64,000 bases of DNA from JAEWWD01 sp964440115 (GTDB taxonomy: Bacteria > Bacillota > Clostridia > Christensenellales > CAG-138): NCBI GenBank assembly GCA_964440115.1, contig CAYTPV010000005.1:186001-250000 (forward strand), read 5' to 3'. The number at the start of each line of letters is the position of its first letter. The stretch's first letter is position 1. This document shows, in pieces, positions 40,856-49,571 of the stretch. The notes beneath the pieces are model-generated. The model saw nothing but the letters and a program-made list of their open reading frames with translations, searched no databases and was not told the DNA's origin. The translations under genes and the position numbers were made by a program.

Positions 40856-43627
40856 ATGCATTCCAAACTCCCCCGCACGCTTTTCGCAGTGTTCTTGTTT
40901 TTACTTTTCAGCGGGTTATTGTTTCATACCGTATGGCACGCGAGCGTGCGGGCACAAGAACACAAAGCCATACAGCTTGCCCAGGCGCTTGAGGCGGGGC
41001 TGTCCGAAGCATATATCAAAGAGCTGAACGCTGAAAGCTCCGATATTTCAAAAAGAGCATATGCGGAAATCAAGCAGAGCTTTGTAAAGTTCGTATCGCT
41101 CAACCAGACAGTTCGTTTTGCATGTATTCTTGTCCAAAAAGATGACGGCATCTACATAGCCGTCGATTCGGAGTCCTCCCATTCCAAGGATTATTCTCCT
41201 CCAGGCGATAAATATTACGAAGCGACCCGGGTGGATTATCACGCGTTTGAAAGCTCTCAGGCAACTGTTACGCCTGTTTTTGCCGATCGCTGGGGAAGCT
41301 GGGTCAGCGTTTTGGTACCCATACGGCATTTCCATTCCAATGCAGTCACATCGGTACTCAGTGTGGATTATCCCGCAGAAAGATGGTATGACGGCACTTA
41401 TGCCGCACTGTTTTATACGGGAATTCTTTTATTCTGCCTGCTTATCATTATCTGCTTTTTCAGGCGGTCTAGAGCGAAGAATAGAATGCTCCATATTGAG
41501 CATATGAAGGCCATCAAATCGGAAAGGCAGTTCAAGGAAAGCGAAACACTGTTTCAAGCTTTGTTTGACCAGGCTACGATAGGGCTCGCGTTAATCCATA
41601 CGGGAGAGTTTGTCGCGGTATCATCCGATGACAGACGGCTCATCAACCCGATGTTTGAAAAAATAGTCGGCCGCACTGCAAGCGAGCTTTGTTCCGTCAC
41701 CTGGGGCGATATCATTCATCCTGACGATATATTAGAAGCCCGCGATCTGTCTGAAAAGACCGCATCATGCAACAGTGGCAGTTACGACGCCGAACTCAGG
41801 CTGCGCAGGCCGGACGGCAGCGACGTATGGGTGCATATGATTGTTTCGCCTCTGCAGCTTGAGAACAATCCCAATATCAATCACCTGTGCATGTTGGAGG
41901 ATGTCGGAAAGCGCAAAGAGATGGAGAATGTACTTTCGGACAGCGAGCGCAGCAAAACCGTGCTGCTCGATAATCTGCCGGGCATGGCTTACCGCTGTAA
42001 ATATGACCCGCAATGGACGATGGAATTTGTATCACAGGGATGCTTTGAACTCACGGGGTATCATTCGGAAAACCTCGTCGATAATCGCGACATCAGCTTT
42101 AACGACCTCATCGTGCCCATATATCGGGATTGGCTGTGGCAAAGATGGTTACGCGCGCTGGAGAGGCATGAACAGGTAACCGTAGAGTACGAGATTATTA
42201 CTGCCTCGGGTGAGGTCAAGTGGGTGTGGGAGCAGGGGCAGGGCATATTTGATGAACAGGGTCGCGTCACCGCCCTCGAGGGGCTCGTGCTGGACATTAC
42301 AACAAGAAAGAATCAGGAAATCAGGCTGAAATATCTGGGCGAGCACGATCAGCTGACGGGCCTGTATAACCGTCGGCGATTTGAGGAGACGATAGCAACT
42401 ACAAATCATGCCGATGGCCGTAAGCGGGCCGCGCTGCTTATCAACATCAGGAAATTCAGCTTGCTCAATACCGCGTATGGTTACACATACGGCGATACGC
42501 TCATCAGGGAAGTTGCATCGGGTCTGGTCGCTTATATTTCGGATAACCGCACGCTGTTTCATATCTCCATCGACCGGTTCATACTGCTTGTTACAGACTA
42601 TCAGTGCGACGACGAACTAAGGGAATTGTGCGAGTCCATACTCCGCATGCTCCGTACTGTACTTGAATCCAGAATTATCGGAGCAAACATCAGTGTTGTC
42701 CGTTTGGAGGAACAGCATACTGACGGAGATTGCATCATCAAGCACGCTTCTATAGCGGCAGAAAGCGTGAGCACAACACAGAATTTCGGATATGGGTTTT
42801 ACACAGCGGACATGGAGCAGAAGGTATCGCGCGTTAACCGGATCAAGAATGAACTGGTCGAAGCGATCTATGCGCAAAACAGCGAAAAGCTGTTTATGGT
42901 CTATCAGCCCATTGTGGAGCTTTCTACCAATGCCGTTTGCGGCTTTGAAGCGCTCGCACGGTTTCAAAGCGAACAGCTCGGGTTGGTTTCGCCGCTGGAA
43001 TTTATTCCGATAGCGGAAGAAACACAGCTGATCATACCGCTTGGCAAACTCGTGATGCAGCAGGTTTTTCAGGCGTTATGCAATTTCGCGCAGCAATACA
43101 AGGGACCGCTCACCGTTACATTCAATATCTCAGCCATACAATTGCTTCGGGAGGATTTTTTAAGCGATCTGGATGAAGCCATCCGTACAGCCGGCGCAGA
43201 CCCGAGCATGATCGGAATTGAGCTTACCGAATCGGTATTCTCGGATAATTTCGTCGAGATCAACAGCAAACTCGATCAAATCAAGCAGCGAGGGATTCGC
43301 ATTTCTATAGACGATTTCGGCACGGGGTATTCTTCTCTGGCCAGAGAGAAGGAGTTAAATGTCGATTGCCTGAAGATAGATAAATACTTTGTGGACAAGC
43401 TCATGGAAGGGGAACCCGAGCACGCGCTGACGGGCGATATCATATCCATGGGGCATAAGCTTGGCCATTGCGTGATTGCCGAAGGGGTGGAGCATGAACT
43501 GCAAAAGCAATATCTCATAGAATATCAGTGCGATAAAATGCAGGGGTTCCTTTTCAGCAGGCCAGTATCGGAAGAGGAAGCACTTCAACTGCTGCTGAAT
43601 TATCCGGATTTGCATCACAACTGTTGA
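40856..43627 (+). CDS. PAS-GGDEF-EAL c-di-GMP phosphodiesterase, GGDEF degenerate
   Basis: A 923-aa membrane sensor. TM1 at about 8-28, an extracellular sensor to about 183, TM2 at about 184-204. PAS/PAC at about 230-350 (FDQATIGLALIHTGE, DAELRLRRPDGSDVWVHM) and about 365-480. GGDEF at about 490-640 and EAL at about 655-910. The GGDEF signature is replaced by ISIDRF, so cyclase activity is unlikely. EAL active-site residues are present: FEALARF, FNISAIQL, IELTES, SIDDFGTGYSSL, LKIDKYF, AEGVE and the Gln-type block KMQGFLF. It should hydrolyse c-di-GMP in response to an outside signal. AGGAGG lies 9 bases before ATG. Confidence 0.92.
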   Translation: MHSKLPRTLFAVFLFLLFSGLLFHTVWHASVRAQEHKAIQLAQALEAGLSEAYIKELNAESSDISKRAYAEIKQSFVKFVSLNQTVRFACILVQKDDGIYIAVDSESSHSKDYSPPGDKYYEATRVDYHAFESSQATVTPVFADRWGSWVSVLVPIRHFHSNAVTSVLSVDYPAERWYDGTYAALFYTGILLFCLLIIICFFRRSRAKNRMLHIEHMKAIKSERQFKESETLFQALFDQATIGLALIHTGEFVAVSSDDRRLINPMFEKIVGRTASELCSVTWGDIIHPDDILEARDLSEKTASCNSGSYDAELRLRRPDGSDVWVHMIVSPLQLENNPNINHLCMLEDVGKRKEMENVLSDSERSKTVLLDNLPGMAYRCKYDPQWTMEFVSQGCFELTGYHSENLVDNRDISFNDLIVPIYRDWLWQRWLRALERHEQVTVEYEIITASGEVKWVWEQGQGIFDEQGRVTALEGLVLDITTRKNQEIRLKYLGEHDQLTGLYNRRRFEETIATTNHADGRKRAALLINIRKFSLLNTAYGYTYGDTLIREVASGLVAYISDNRTLFHISIDRFILLVTDYQCDDELRELCESILRMLRTVLESRIIGANISVVRLEEQHTDGDCIIKHASIAAESVSTTQNFGYGFYTADMEQKVSRVNRIKNELVEAIYAQNSEKLFMVYQPIVELSTNAVCGFEALARFQSEQLGLVSPLEFIPIAEETQLIIPLGKLVMQQVFQALCNFAQQYKGPLTVTFNISAIQLLREDFLSDLDEAIRTAGADPSMIGIELTESVFSDNFVEINSKLDQIKQRGIRISIDDFGTGYSSLAREKELNVDCLKIDKYFVDKLMEGEPEHALTGDIISMGHKLGHCVIAEGVEHELQKQYLIEYQCDKMQGFLFSRPVSEEEALQLLLNYPDLHHNC

Positions 43628-43890
43628 GCATTGTGGTACTTCTGTCTTAATATTAAGGGTATGGCCGCGTGGGGGGGGCTTCTTGATTTATTTTCCTGGG
43701 GGGGGCGGGGCCGTTGGCCGCGAGCACCCCTGTCCCCCACCGGTTGGCCGATGGTTTCGCGCGTTCCGATTGCAAGATAGAGGAGTTATTTTATAAAGTT
43801 AAGCCGGCGCATGCGCCGGCTTTGTAGCTTTTTCGGGGGTGCGGGGGATCTTTTTCACTGAAAAAGGTCCCCCGCAAATAAAATCCGTAC
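43628..43890. other. G-tract-rich intergenic region with two hairpins
   Basis: Runs of seven or eight G occur near 43671-43678 and 43698-43706, followed by GGGG, then C runs. Hairpins: AAGCCGGCGC/GCGCCGGCTT (43801-43822, probable terminator between the convergent genes) and GCGGGGGA/TCCCCCGC with an inner TTTTTC/GAAAAA (43841-43875). No gene. Confidence 0.55.
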
Positions 43891-46800
43891 TTATTTCTTT
43901 ACAACGCCCATGGTCACCGTTTCGCCGTTGATGTCCCATTCCTTAACATAGCCCTGCGGGGCGGCGGCGCTGATGCTGTCCGCAAGCGTATCCGCGCCGA
44001 TATCGCCGCTAAAGCGGGCGAATATATCGGCCACGCGTTCGTTTGCCTGGTAAGTAAGCGCGATATGGTCGGTCACGTCGAAGCCTGCTTCTTTGCGCAT
44101 GGTCTGCACCTTGGAAGTGATTTCGCGCACAAAGCCTTCCTCGATGAGCGCAGGCGTGAGGTTGGTGTCGAGCACCACCGAAAGCTCGCGCTCGGTCACG
44201 GTCACAAATCCTGCCTTCTGCACCGGCTCTACGAGCACGTCGTCCTTCTCAAGCGATACAGCCGTGCCGTTGAGCTCGAAGGTATAGGCATTGCCCGCGT
44301 TGTGCGCGGCGACGACCGCGTCGCCCACGCCTTCGCCGGAAAGATACGTGTTGATCTGCGGCAGCAGCTTGCCGTAGCGGGGCCCCAGCGTCTTGAGCTG
44401 CGGCTTGGCGCGGTAAGAGACGAAGGAGGAGGCATCCGCCACAAAGCGGACTTCCTTGACGTTGAGCTCTTCCGCTATGATGGAAACATACCCGGCGGGC
44501 AAAGCCTCGCCCTGCACGTACATGCAGCCGATGGGCTGGCGGTTCTTGATGGCGGCGGTGTTGCGCGCGGCACGGCCGAGCACCACGATATCGAGCACCT
44601 TTTCCATGTTGGCTTCCAAGTCTGCATCGATGTATGAAGCCTCGTAAGCCGGGTAATCGCACAGATGCACGCTTTCGGGTGCGGATTTCACCACCGTGCG
44701 CACGAGGTTCTGGTAAATTTCCTCCGCCATGAAGGGGATGAACGGAGCACAAAGACGCGTGAGCGCTTCGAGCACCGTATACAGCGTCATATACGCGGCT
44801 TCTTTATCCGCCGTCATGTCCTTGCCCCAGTAGCGCTCGCGGCAGCGGCGCACATACCAGTTGGAAAGGTCGTCCACGAATTTCTGCAGTGCGCGGCCGC
44901 CTTCGGTGATGCGCAGGTTATCGAGGTGCGCGTCCACTTCCTTGGTCAATGTGTTCAGGCGGGAAAGCACCCATCTGTCCATCTCGGTCAGGTTTTCGCG
45001 GCGTAGCGCGTACTTCGTCGGATCAAACCCGTCGATTTCGGCGTAGAGTATGTAGAACGCGTAGGTGTTCCACAGCGTGCCCATGAACTTGCGCTGACTT
45101 TCGCTGACCGCGTCGTCAAAGAAACGGTTGGGCAGCCACGGCATGGAGGCGGTGAAGAAATACCAGCGCACGGCGTCCGCGCCCTGCTTGTTCAATACCG
45201 TCCACGGGTCCACGACATTGCCGAGGTGCTTTGACATCTTGCGGCCGTCCTTATCCTGCACGTGGCCCAGCACGATGCAGTTCAGGAATGATGGGTCATC
45301 GAACAGGCAGGTGGAAACAGCCAGCAGCGTATAGAACCAGCCGCGCGTCTGGTCGATGGCTTCGCTGATAAAGTTGGCGGGGTAGCGCGTTTCAAAAATA
45401 TCCTTGTTTTCAAACGGATAGTGCCACTGCGCAAACGGCATGGAACCGCTGTCGAACCAGCAGTCGATGACTTCCGGTTCGCGCTTCATATCGCCGCCGC
45501 ACTTGGGGCAGGTAAGATGCACCGCGTCGATGAACGGCTTGTGCAGCTCGATATTCTCCGGCACATTCTTGCCCATCTTCTTGAGCTCTTCAATGCTGCC
45601 GATGACATGAATTTCCCCGCAGTCCGCGCAGGTCCATACCGGCAGCGGCGTGCCCCAGTAGCGCTCACGGGAAATGCCCCAGTCGATCACGTTCTCAAGG
45701 AAGTTGCCCATGCGGCCTTCCTTGATGGTTTCAGGAATCCAGTTCACGCGGCGGTTGAAGGATATGAGCTTGTCCTTCACTGCCGTCATGCGCACAAACC
45801 ACGATTTGCGGGCGTAATAGATGAGCGGGGTGTCGCAGCGCCAGCAGAACGGATAATTGTGCTCAAAACGCATGGCCTTGAACAACAGCCCTCGGTCTTC
45901 CAGATCTTTGAGTATGGCGTGGTCGGCATCCTTTACATACATGCCGTCCCACGGCGTACCGCCGCACATATGCCCCTGCGCGTTGACGAGCTGAATAAAC
46001 GGCAGATCCCATTCCCGGCCCACACGCGCGTCGTCTTCACCGAACGCGGGCGCGTTGTGTACCACGCCGGTACCGTCGGTCAGCGTGACGTAGTCATCGC
46101 TCATGACATACCAGCCGCGCTTGCCCTTCGGGTCGACGGGGAAATCGAACAGCCGCTCATATTCAAGTCCAACCAGCTCTTTGCCGGTGCAGCGGGTGAG
46201 TATGGTCGCGTCCTCGCCGAGCACGGTCGGTACAAGCGCTTCGGCCAGAATGTAGATCATGCCGTCACGATCGGACTTGGCGCGTACATAGGTTTCCTTG
46301 GCGTTGACGCACAGGCTGACGTTAGAGGGCAGCGTCCACGGCGTCGTCGTCCACGCGAGCACATACGTGTTTTCTTCGCTTTTCACCTTGAAACGGGCGA
46401 TAGCAGAAGTATCCTGTACGTCCTTATAACCCTGCGCGACTTCGTGCGAGGAAAGCGCCGTGCCGCAGCGCGGGCAGTAGGGCACGACCTTGTGGCCCTT
46501 ATAAAGCAGGCCCTTGTCGAAAATCTGCTTGAGCGCCCACCACTCGGATTCGATGTAGTTGTTGTCGTAGGTGATGTAAGGGTTTTCCATGTCGGCCCAG
46601 AAGCCGACACGGTCGCTCATTTCTTCCCACTCAGCCTTGTATTTCCACACGGATTCCTTGCACTTGTGTATGAATGGCTCCACGCCGTAGCGCTCGATCT
46701 GCTCCTTGCCGTCCAAGCCAAGCTGCTTTTCCACTTCCAGCTCTACGGGCAGGCCGTGCGTATCCCAGCCTGCTTTTCTAAGCACATCGAACCCCTTCAT

Positions 46801-47019
46801 GGTCTTGTAGCGGGGGATGATATCCTTGATGCAGCGGGTCAGTATGTGACCGATGTGCGGCTTGCCGTTGGCTGTCGGCGGGCCGTCAAAGAACGTGTAG
46901 GTCGGCGCGCCTTTGCGGTGCACCGTGCTCTTTTCGAATACCTTGTTTTCTTTCCAGAACGCCAGAACGTCTTTCTCACGGGAGACGAAGTCAAGCGTAG
47001 TGGGCACTTTCTTGTACAT
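43891..47019 (-). CDS. ileS: Isoleucyl-tRNA synthetase, type 2
   Basis: A 1042-aa class I synthetase that charges tRNA-Ile. The N-terminal signature is FFDGPPTANGKPHIGHILTR and the catalytic loop is GRKMSKHLGNVVDPW (near residue 593). PTANGxPHIGH and the length above 1000 aa mark the eukaryote-like IleS2 class; the bacterial IleS1 class has YANG-x-IHIGH and about 930 aa. The CP1 editing domain lies at about 180-400 (YVLAWTTTPWTLPSN). IleS2 enzymes are typically insensitive to mupirocin. Expression is controlled by the T-box leader just upstream. Confidence 0.96.
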   Translation of the reverse strand: MYKKVPTTLDFVSREKDVLAFWKENKVFEKSTVHRKGAPTYTFFDGPPTANGKPHIGHILTRCIKDIIPRYKTMKGFDVLRKAGWDTHGLPVELEVEKQLGLDGKEQIERYGVEPFIHKCKESVWKYKAEWEEMSDRVGFWADMENPYITYDNNYIESEWWALKQIFDKGLLYKGHKVVPYCPRCGTALSSHEVAQGYKDVQDTSAIARFKVKSEENTYVLAWTTTPWTLPSNVSLCVNAKETYVRAKSDRDGMIYILAEALVPTVLGEDATILTRCTGKELVGLEYERLFDFPVDPKGKRGWYVMSDDYVTLTDGTGVVHNAPAFGEDDARVGREWDLPFIQLVNAQGHMCGGTPWDGMYVKDADHAILKDLEDRGLLFKAMRFEHNYPFCWRCDTPLIYYARKSWFVRMTAVKDKLISFNRRVNWIPETIKEGRMGNFLENVIDWGISRERYWGTPLPVWTCADCGEIHVIGSIEELKKMGKNVPENIELHKPFIDAVHLTCPKCGGDMKREPEVIDCWFDSGSMPFAQWHYPFENKDIFETRYPANFISEAIDQTRGWFYTLLAVSTCLFDDPSFLNCIVLGHVQDKDGRKMSKHLGNVVDPWTVLNKQGADAVRWYFFTASMPWLPNRFFDDAVSESQRKFMGTLWNTYAFYILYAEIDGFDPTKYALRRENLTEMDRWVLSRLNTLTKEVDAHLDNLRITEGGRALQKFVDDLSNWYVRRCRERYWGKDMTADKEAAYMTLYTVLEALTRLCAPFIPFMAEEIYQNLVRTVVKSAPESVHLCDYPAYEASYIDADLEANMEKVLDIVVLGRAARNTAAIKNRQPIGCMYVQGEALPAGYVSIIAEELNVKEVRFVADASSFVSYRAKPQLKTLGPRYGKLLPQINTYLSGEGVGDAVVAAHNAGNAYTFELNGTAVSLEKDDVLVEPVQKAGFVTVTERELSVVLDTNLTPALIEEGFVREITSKVQTMRKEAGFDVTDHIALTYQANERVADIFARFSGDIGADTLADSISAAAPQGYVKEWDINGETVTMGVVKK

Positions 47020-47065
47020 GAGGCTCCTCCTTGGCTGATTGTGGTTTAAAACAATGTATAAACAG

Positions 47066-47089
47066 TATTCGCCGCGTGGCGGCGATACC
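47066..47089 (-). repeat. Half bipartite element in the ileS leader
   Basis: Reverse orientation GGTATCGCCGCC/GCGGCGAATAC. Only the first hairpin of the element is present, inserted between the T-box terminator and the ileS start. Confidence 0.6.
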
Positions 47090-47097
47090 TTTATTAT

Positions 47098-47396
47098 ATA
47101 AAAAGGCCGCGTCCCTTAACGGGACGCGGCCTAATATCTCCGCGCGGTACCACCCGGCTTGGCGCAAATTGCGCCCTCCTTGCCGCGCATATTCTATGCG
47201 CGCTTGCTGTAACGGGCAATCCCGTGCCGGCTTAATGAAAAGAAAATCCTTCGTTCAGCCCGCCGCTCCTGGGTGATACAGCCGCCCGCCGCCCTGCCGC
47301 GCTTACACCGTCCGCGGCTCGCTTACGTAATCGCAGATGTTCTGCGGTTCATCGAGGGGGTAAATGGATGCTGCGTGTCCCAATCCCAGCTTTACG
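47098..47396 (-). promoter_or_regulatory. T-box leader for ileS, Ile specifier
   Basis: On the minus strand the conserved T-box GGGTGGTACCGCG lies at about 47156-47143. It is followed by a terminator GGCCGCGTCCC/GGGACGCGGCC and T run (about 47131-47098). Stem I starts with CTGGG (47390-47380 area) and closes with CCCAG; the specifier loop next to the 3' arm reads GTATCACCC, giving AUC, an isoleucine codon. Uncharged tRNA-Ile would stabilise the antiterminator and allow ileS transcription. Confidence 0.93.
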
Positions 47397-47402
47397 CATG
47401 CT

Positions 47403-47431
47403 ATTATACCGTTCGGGCGGAATTTTGTAAA
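47403..47431 (-). promoter_or_regulatory. ileS promoter
   Basis: Minus strand TTTACA (47431-47426), 17-bp spacer, perfect TATAAT (47408-47403), just ahead of the T-box leader. Confidence 0.85.
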
Positions 47432-47489
47432 GCGGAATGGCGGCGTTTTTGCCCGTTTTCAGGGAAAAAGCGCTATGCGCAGGAAGGCA

Positions 47490-47993
47490 TCAGGTCAGCC
47501 GGGATATCAGATAAAGCGCCAGCGCAAAAAACACGCCCCATGTCAAAAGCGTTACGCCCAAGCAGGCGAGCGCCTTAACGGCGGGCATGAGGGGCAAGCG
47601 GGCGACTCGCAGGCAAAGTATTACGCCCGCCAGGCCGAACATGGCGGGCAGCGCCCCGCCGCCTGCAACAAAGGGTATGGCGATGCATGCCGCCACGAAT
47701 ATCCATACCCACCACGGCATCGGCGCAAGCGGCGCATAAGGTCTGCCGCTTCCAAGAAAAACATCGTCTACCGCGATATCCGCCTTATTATCTACCAGTA
47801 CGAACCTGCCTTCCTTGGGGCCGATCTGTACGGGCACATCCATGCCGGTATAGGCGGCCAACGCCTTTACCGGCAGATTGATCGTCTCACCGTTTACGAT
47901 CAGCTTATGCCTGCCTGTCCATACGCCGGGTTTGAATTCGATGTCGTACGATACGCCGTCGATGTTCGTCTGCCAGTGCCTGCCTATTGCCAT
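47490..47993 (-). CDS. FAIM-like domain membrane protein
   Basis: A 167-aa protein. The N-terminal half (about 1-85; HWQTNIDGVSYDIEFKPGVW, TGRHKLIVNGETINLP, then GRFVLVDNKADIAVDDVFL) resembles the beta-sandwich of FAIM1 proteins (V-x-IEF-x-HG ... G-xx-x-VDG pattern). The C-terminal half has three or more hydrophobic helices. I do not know a function for bacterial proteins of this layout. ATG follows AGAGGA; the longer in-frame start is less likely. It shares a strand with, and lies 97 bases downstream of, the carboxypeptidase gene. Confidence 0.55.
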   Translation of the reverse strand: MAIGRHWQTNIDGVSYDIEFKPGVWTGRHKLIVNGETINLPVKALAAYTGMDVPVQIGPKEGRFVLVDNKADIAVDDVFLGSGRPYAPLAPMPWWVWIFVAACIAIPFVAGGGALPAMFGLAGVILCLRVARLPLMPAVKALACLGVTLLTWGVFFALALYLISRLT

Positions 47994-48090
47994 GACGATC
48001 CTCTTTCGTTTTGATTTCTTCTGTAAAATGAGAACTGCGGTTCTACGAAAATACGATACTACACGAGGCGCCAAAGGGCAATAGGTGCAA

Positions 48091-49089
48091 TCAGTACTGA
48101 CGAGGGTCTATTCCTAACCATTCCCTCGCCCATTTTGCCGCAGCCATGGGCACATCCCGATTTTTTTTCCAGATAGACGCAAACTCGGAAATTGGCAATG
48201 GGGCGGGCACGCTGCCCACCTCTATGGTCAGAGATGGAATGGAAAGTTTCTCTATCGCCCAATCCTTATACCCGCCGAATGAAGTGTAATCGTCCGGTAC
48301 CGGTTTATAGCCCGTACAGCGCGCCACGGCTTGCGCAAGGGAGTACCCCGCCTCGTTGATCGGCGTATTCGCGCCGAAATCATAATAAATCTCCTCCCCC
48401 ATGGCGTGATAGCTGATGGTAATATCGGGCCGTACGCGAAGCGTGTAGGCAGCAAGCGCCTGCGTTTCGGGCTCGCTCAATGGGCTTTGCCCCCGGTAGA
48501 ATGCGGAAGATGGCCCGGAATGTGAATCGATTTTTTCCCATTGTGCGTCGAAGTTTCGGTTGAGGTCCACGCCTACAGCATTGGCTTTCCAACGGGCGAG
48601 ATATTGCTCACAGGGTTCGTCGGAGTATCCTGCTGCCCGGTCGGCAGCGTAAATCTGAAGCACGTTCTGGCTGGCGGTCTTTGTCTGGCTGATGAAAGCG
48701 CCATCCGGATTGACCATGGGCACAAAGTAGAATACGACCCAATCCGGTATGCCGCGCCGCAGCAGCCGCTCCAATTGCGCCATGACGAGCAGGTTTGTCA
48801 TATGCTCGCGCGCGTGGATACCTGCGTGCATAAGAACCCGGACGGGCGCGTTCTTGTTTCCGGCGCGCGCGGCGTATATCGCGCGGCCCTCGCGCGAATA
48901 GCCGATGACCTCCACGCATAGCTGCTCGGGATATTTCCGCTGCAGCGCCATGAGGTCATCGCGCAGCATGTCGTGGGTATACGCTTCCTGCGGGCAAACG
49001 ATCTGGCTGCCGGATAATACTTTTGGCAGCAATCCAAACAGGCATGCAAGCACCATGCACACAACCCCAATCCATAAGCGTCTGGGCAA
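48091..49089 (-). CDS. M14-family zinc carboxypeptidase
   Basis: A 332-aa exported metallopeptidase. N-terminal signal or anchor helix (about 5-26). M14 zinc site HAGIHARE (His and Glu) with the third ligand in ITISYHAMG; substrate-binding VDLNRNF; catalytic Glu in SLTIEVGS. Likely acts on peptidoglycan stem peptides or gamma-glutamyl peptides, as in many Firmicutes (inference). The start is TTG with GGGAGG 8 bases upstream; TTG two codons earlier is too close to the site. It lies downstream of hairpin-rich DNA. Confidence 0.86.
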   Translation of the reverse strand: MPRRLWIGVVCMVLACLFGLLPKVLSGSQIVCPQEAYTHDMLRDDLMALQRKYPEQLCVEVIGYSREGRAIYAARAGNKNAPVRVLMHAGIHAREHMTNLLVMAQLERLLRRGIPDWVVFYFVPMVNPDGAFISQTKTASQNVLQIYAADRAAGYSDEPCEQYLARWKANAVGVDLNRNFDAQWEKIDSHSGPSSAFYRGQSPLSEPETQALAAYTLRVRPDITISYHAMGEEIYYDFGANTPINEAGYSLAQAVARCTGYKPVPDDYTSFGGYKDWAIEKLSIPSLTIEVGSVPAPLPISEFASIWKKNRDVPMAAAKWAREWLGIDPRQY

Positions 49090-49140
49090 GGACAATCCCT
49101 CCCGAAACAGCCTATGCCTGTTGGGTTACCATATATGCAA

Positions 49141-49365
49141 GGTATCGCCGCCCGCGGCGGCGACAAATATCTATTATAAATAGCGGGACCGATAAAATTA
49201 CGCCAGTCCGCTAAAGCGGATGAGTATTATAAATTTGTCAAATCTGACGACATGTGCGTCAGATTTGACACCTTGCGCAAATGTCGGCCGCGCCGAAGGC
49301 GCAGGCATTTGCGAGAAAACCCGCCGCAGCGTACTCGATGAACGGACGTATGTCCGTTTCATCGA
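49141..49365. repeat. Hairpin array upstream of the L,D-transpeptidase gene
   Basis: A half bipartite element (49141-49190) is followed by GTCAAATCTGACG-ACATGTG-CGTCAGATTTGAC (49237-49269, the reverse of the CACATGT-loop hairpin), GCGCAAATG/CATTTGCG around a G/C-rich inner hairpin (about 49275-49313), and TCGATGAA/TTCATCGA with inner GGAC/GTCC (49335-49365). The rest of the gap to 49571 holds a TATAAT at 49509-49514, a likely -10 box for the next gene. Confidence 0.75.
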
Positions 49366-49571
49366 ACGCCGAAGGCGTGAATATTTTGTAAATCCTTCAG
49401 AGAATTCCACGAAAGCCTTGTCCGGGCCATCCAATATTGATAGAGTAAAGGAAGCCGCGCCGGATTTTTCCGGGATGAAAAACACTGGATGATCTTCATA
49501 GGCGGCGGTATAATGGCTTTTGGCATTACAATATATCTGCCCGAGGCAGTTTACCAAGGAGGAGCAATCCT

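Noticed and set aside
45421..47049. Long plus-strand ORF opposite ileS
   Set aside because: It is the antisense frame of a well-defined synthetase gene; its composition follows ileS third-position bias.
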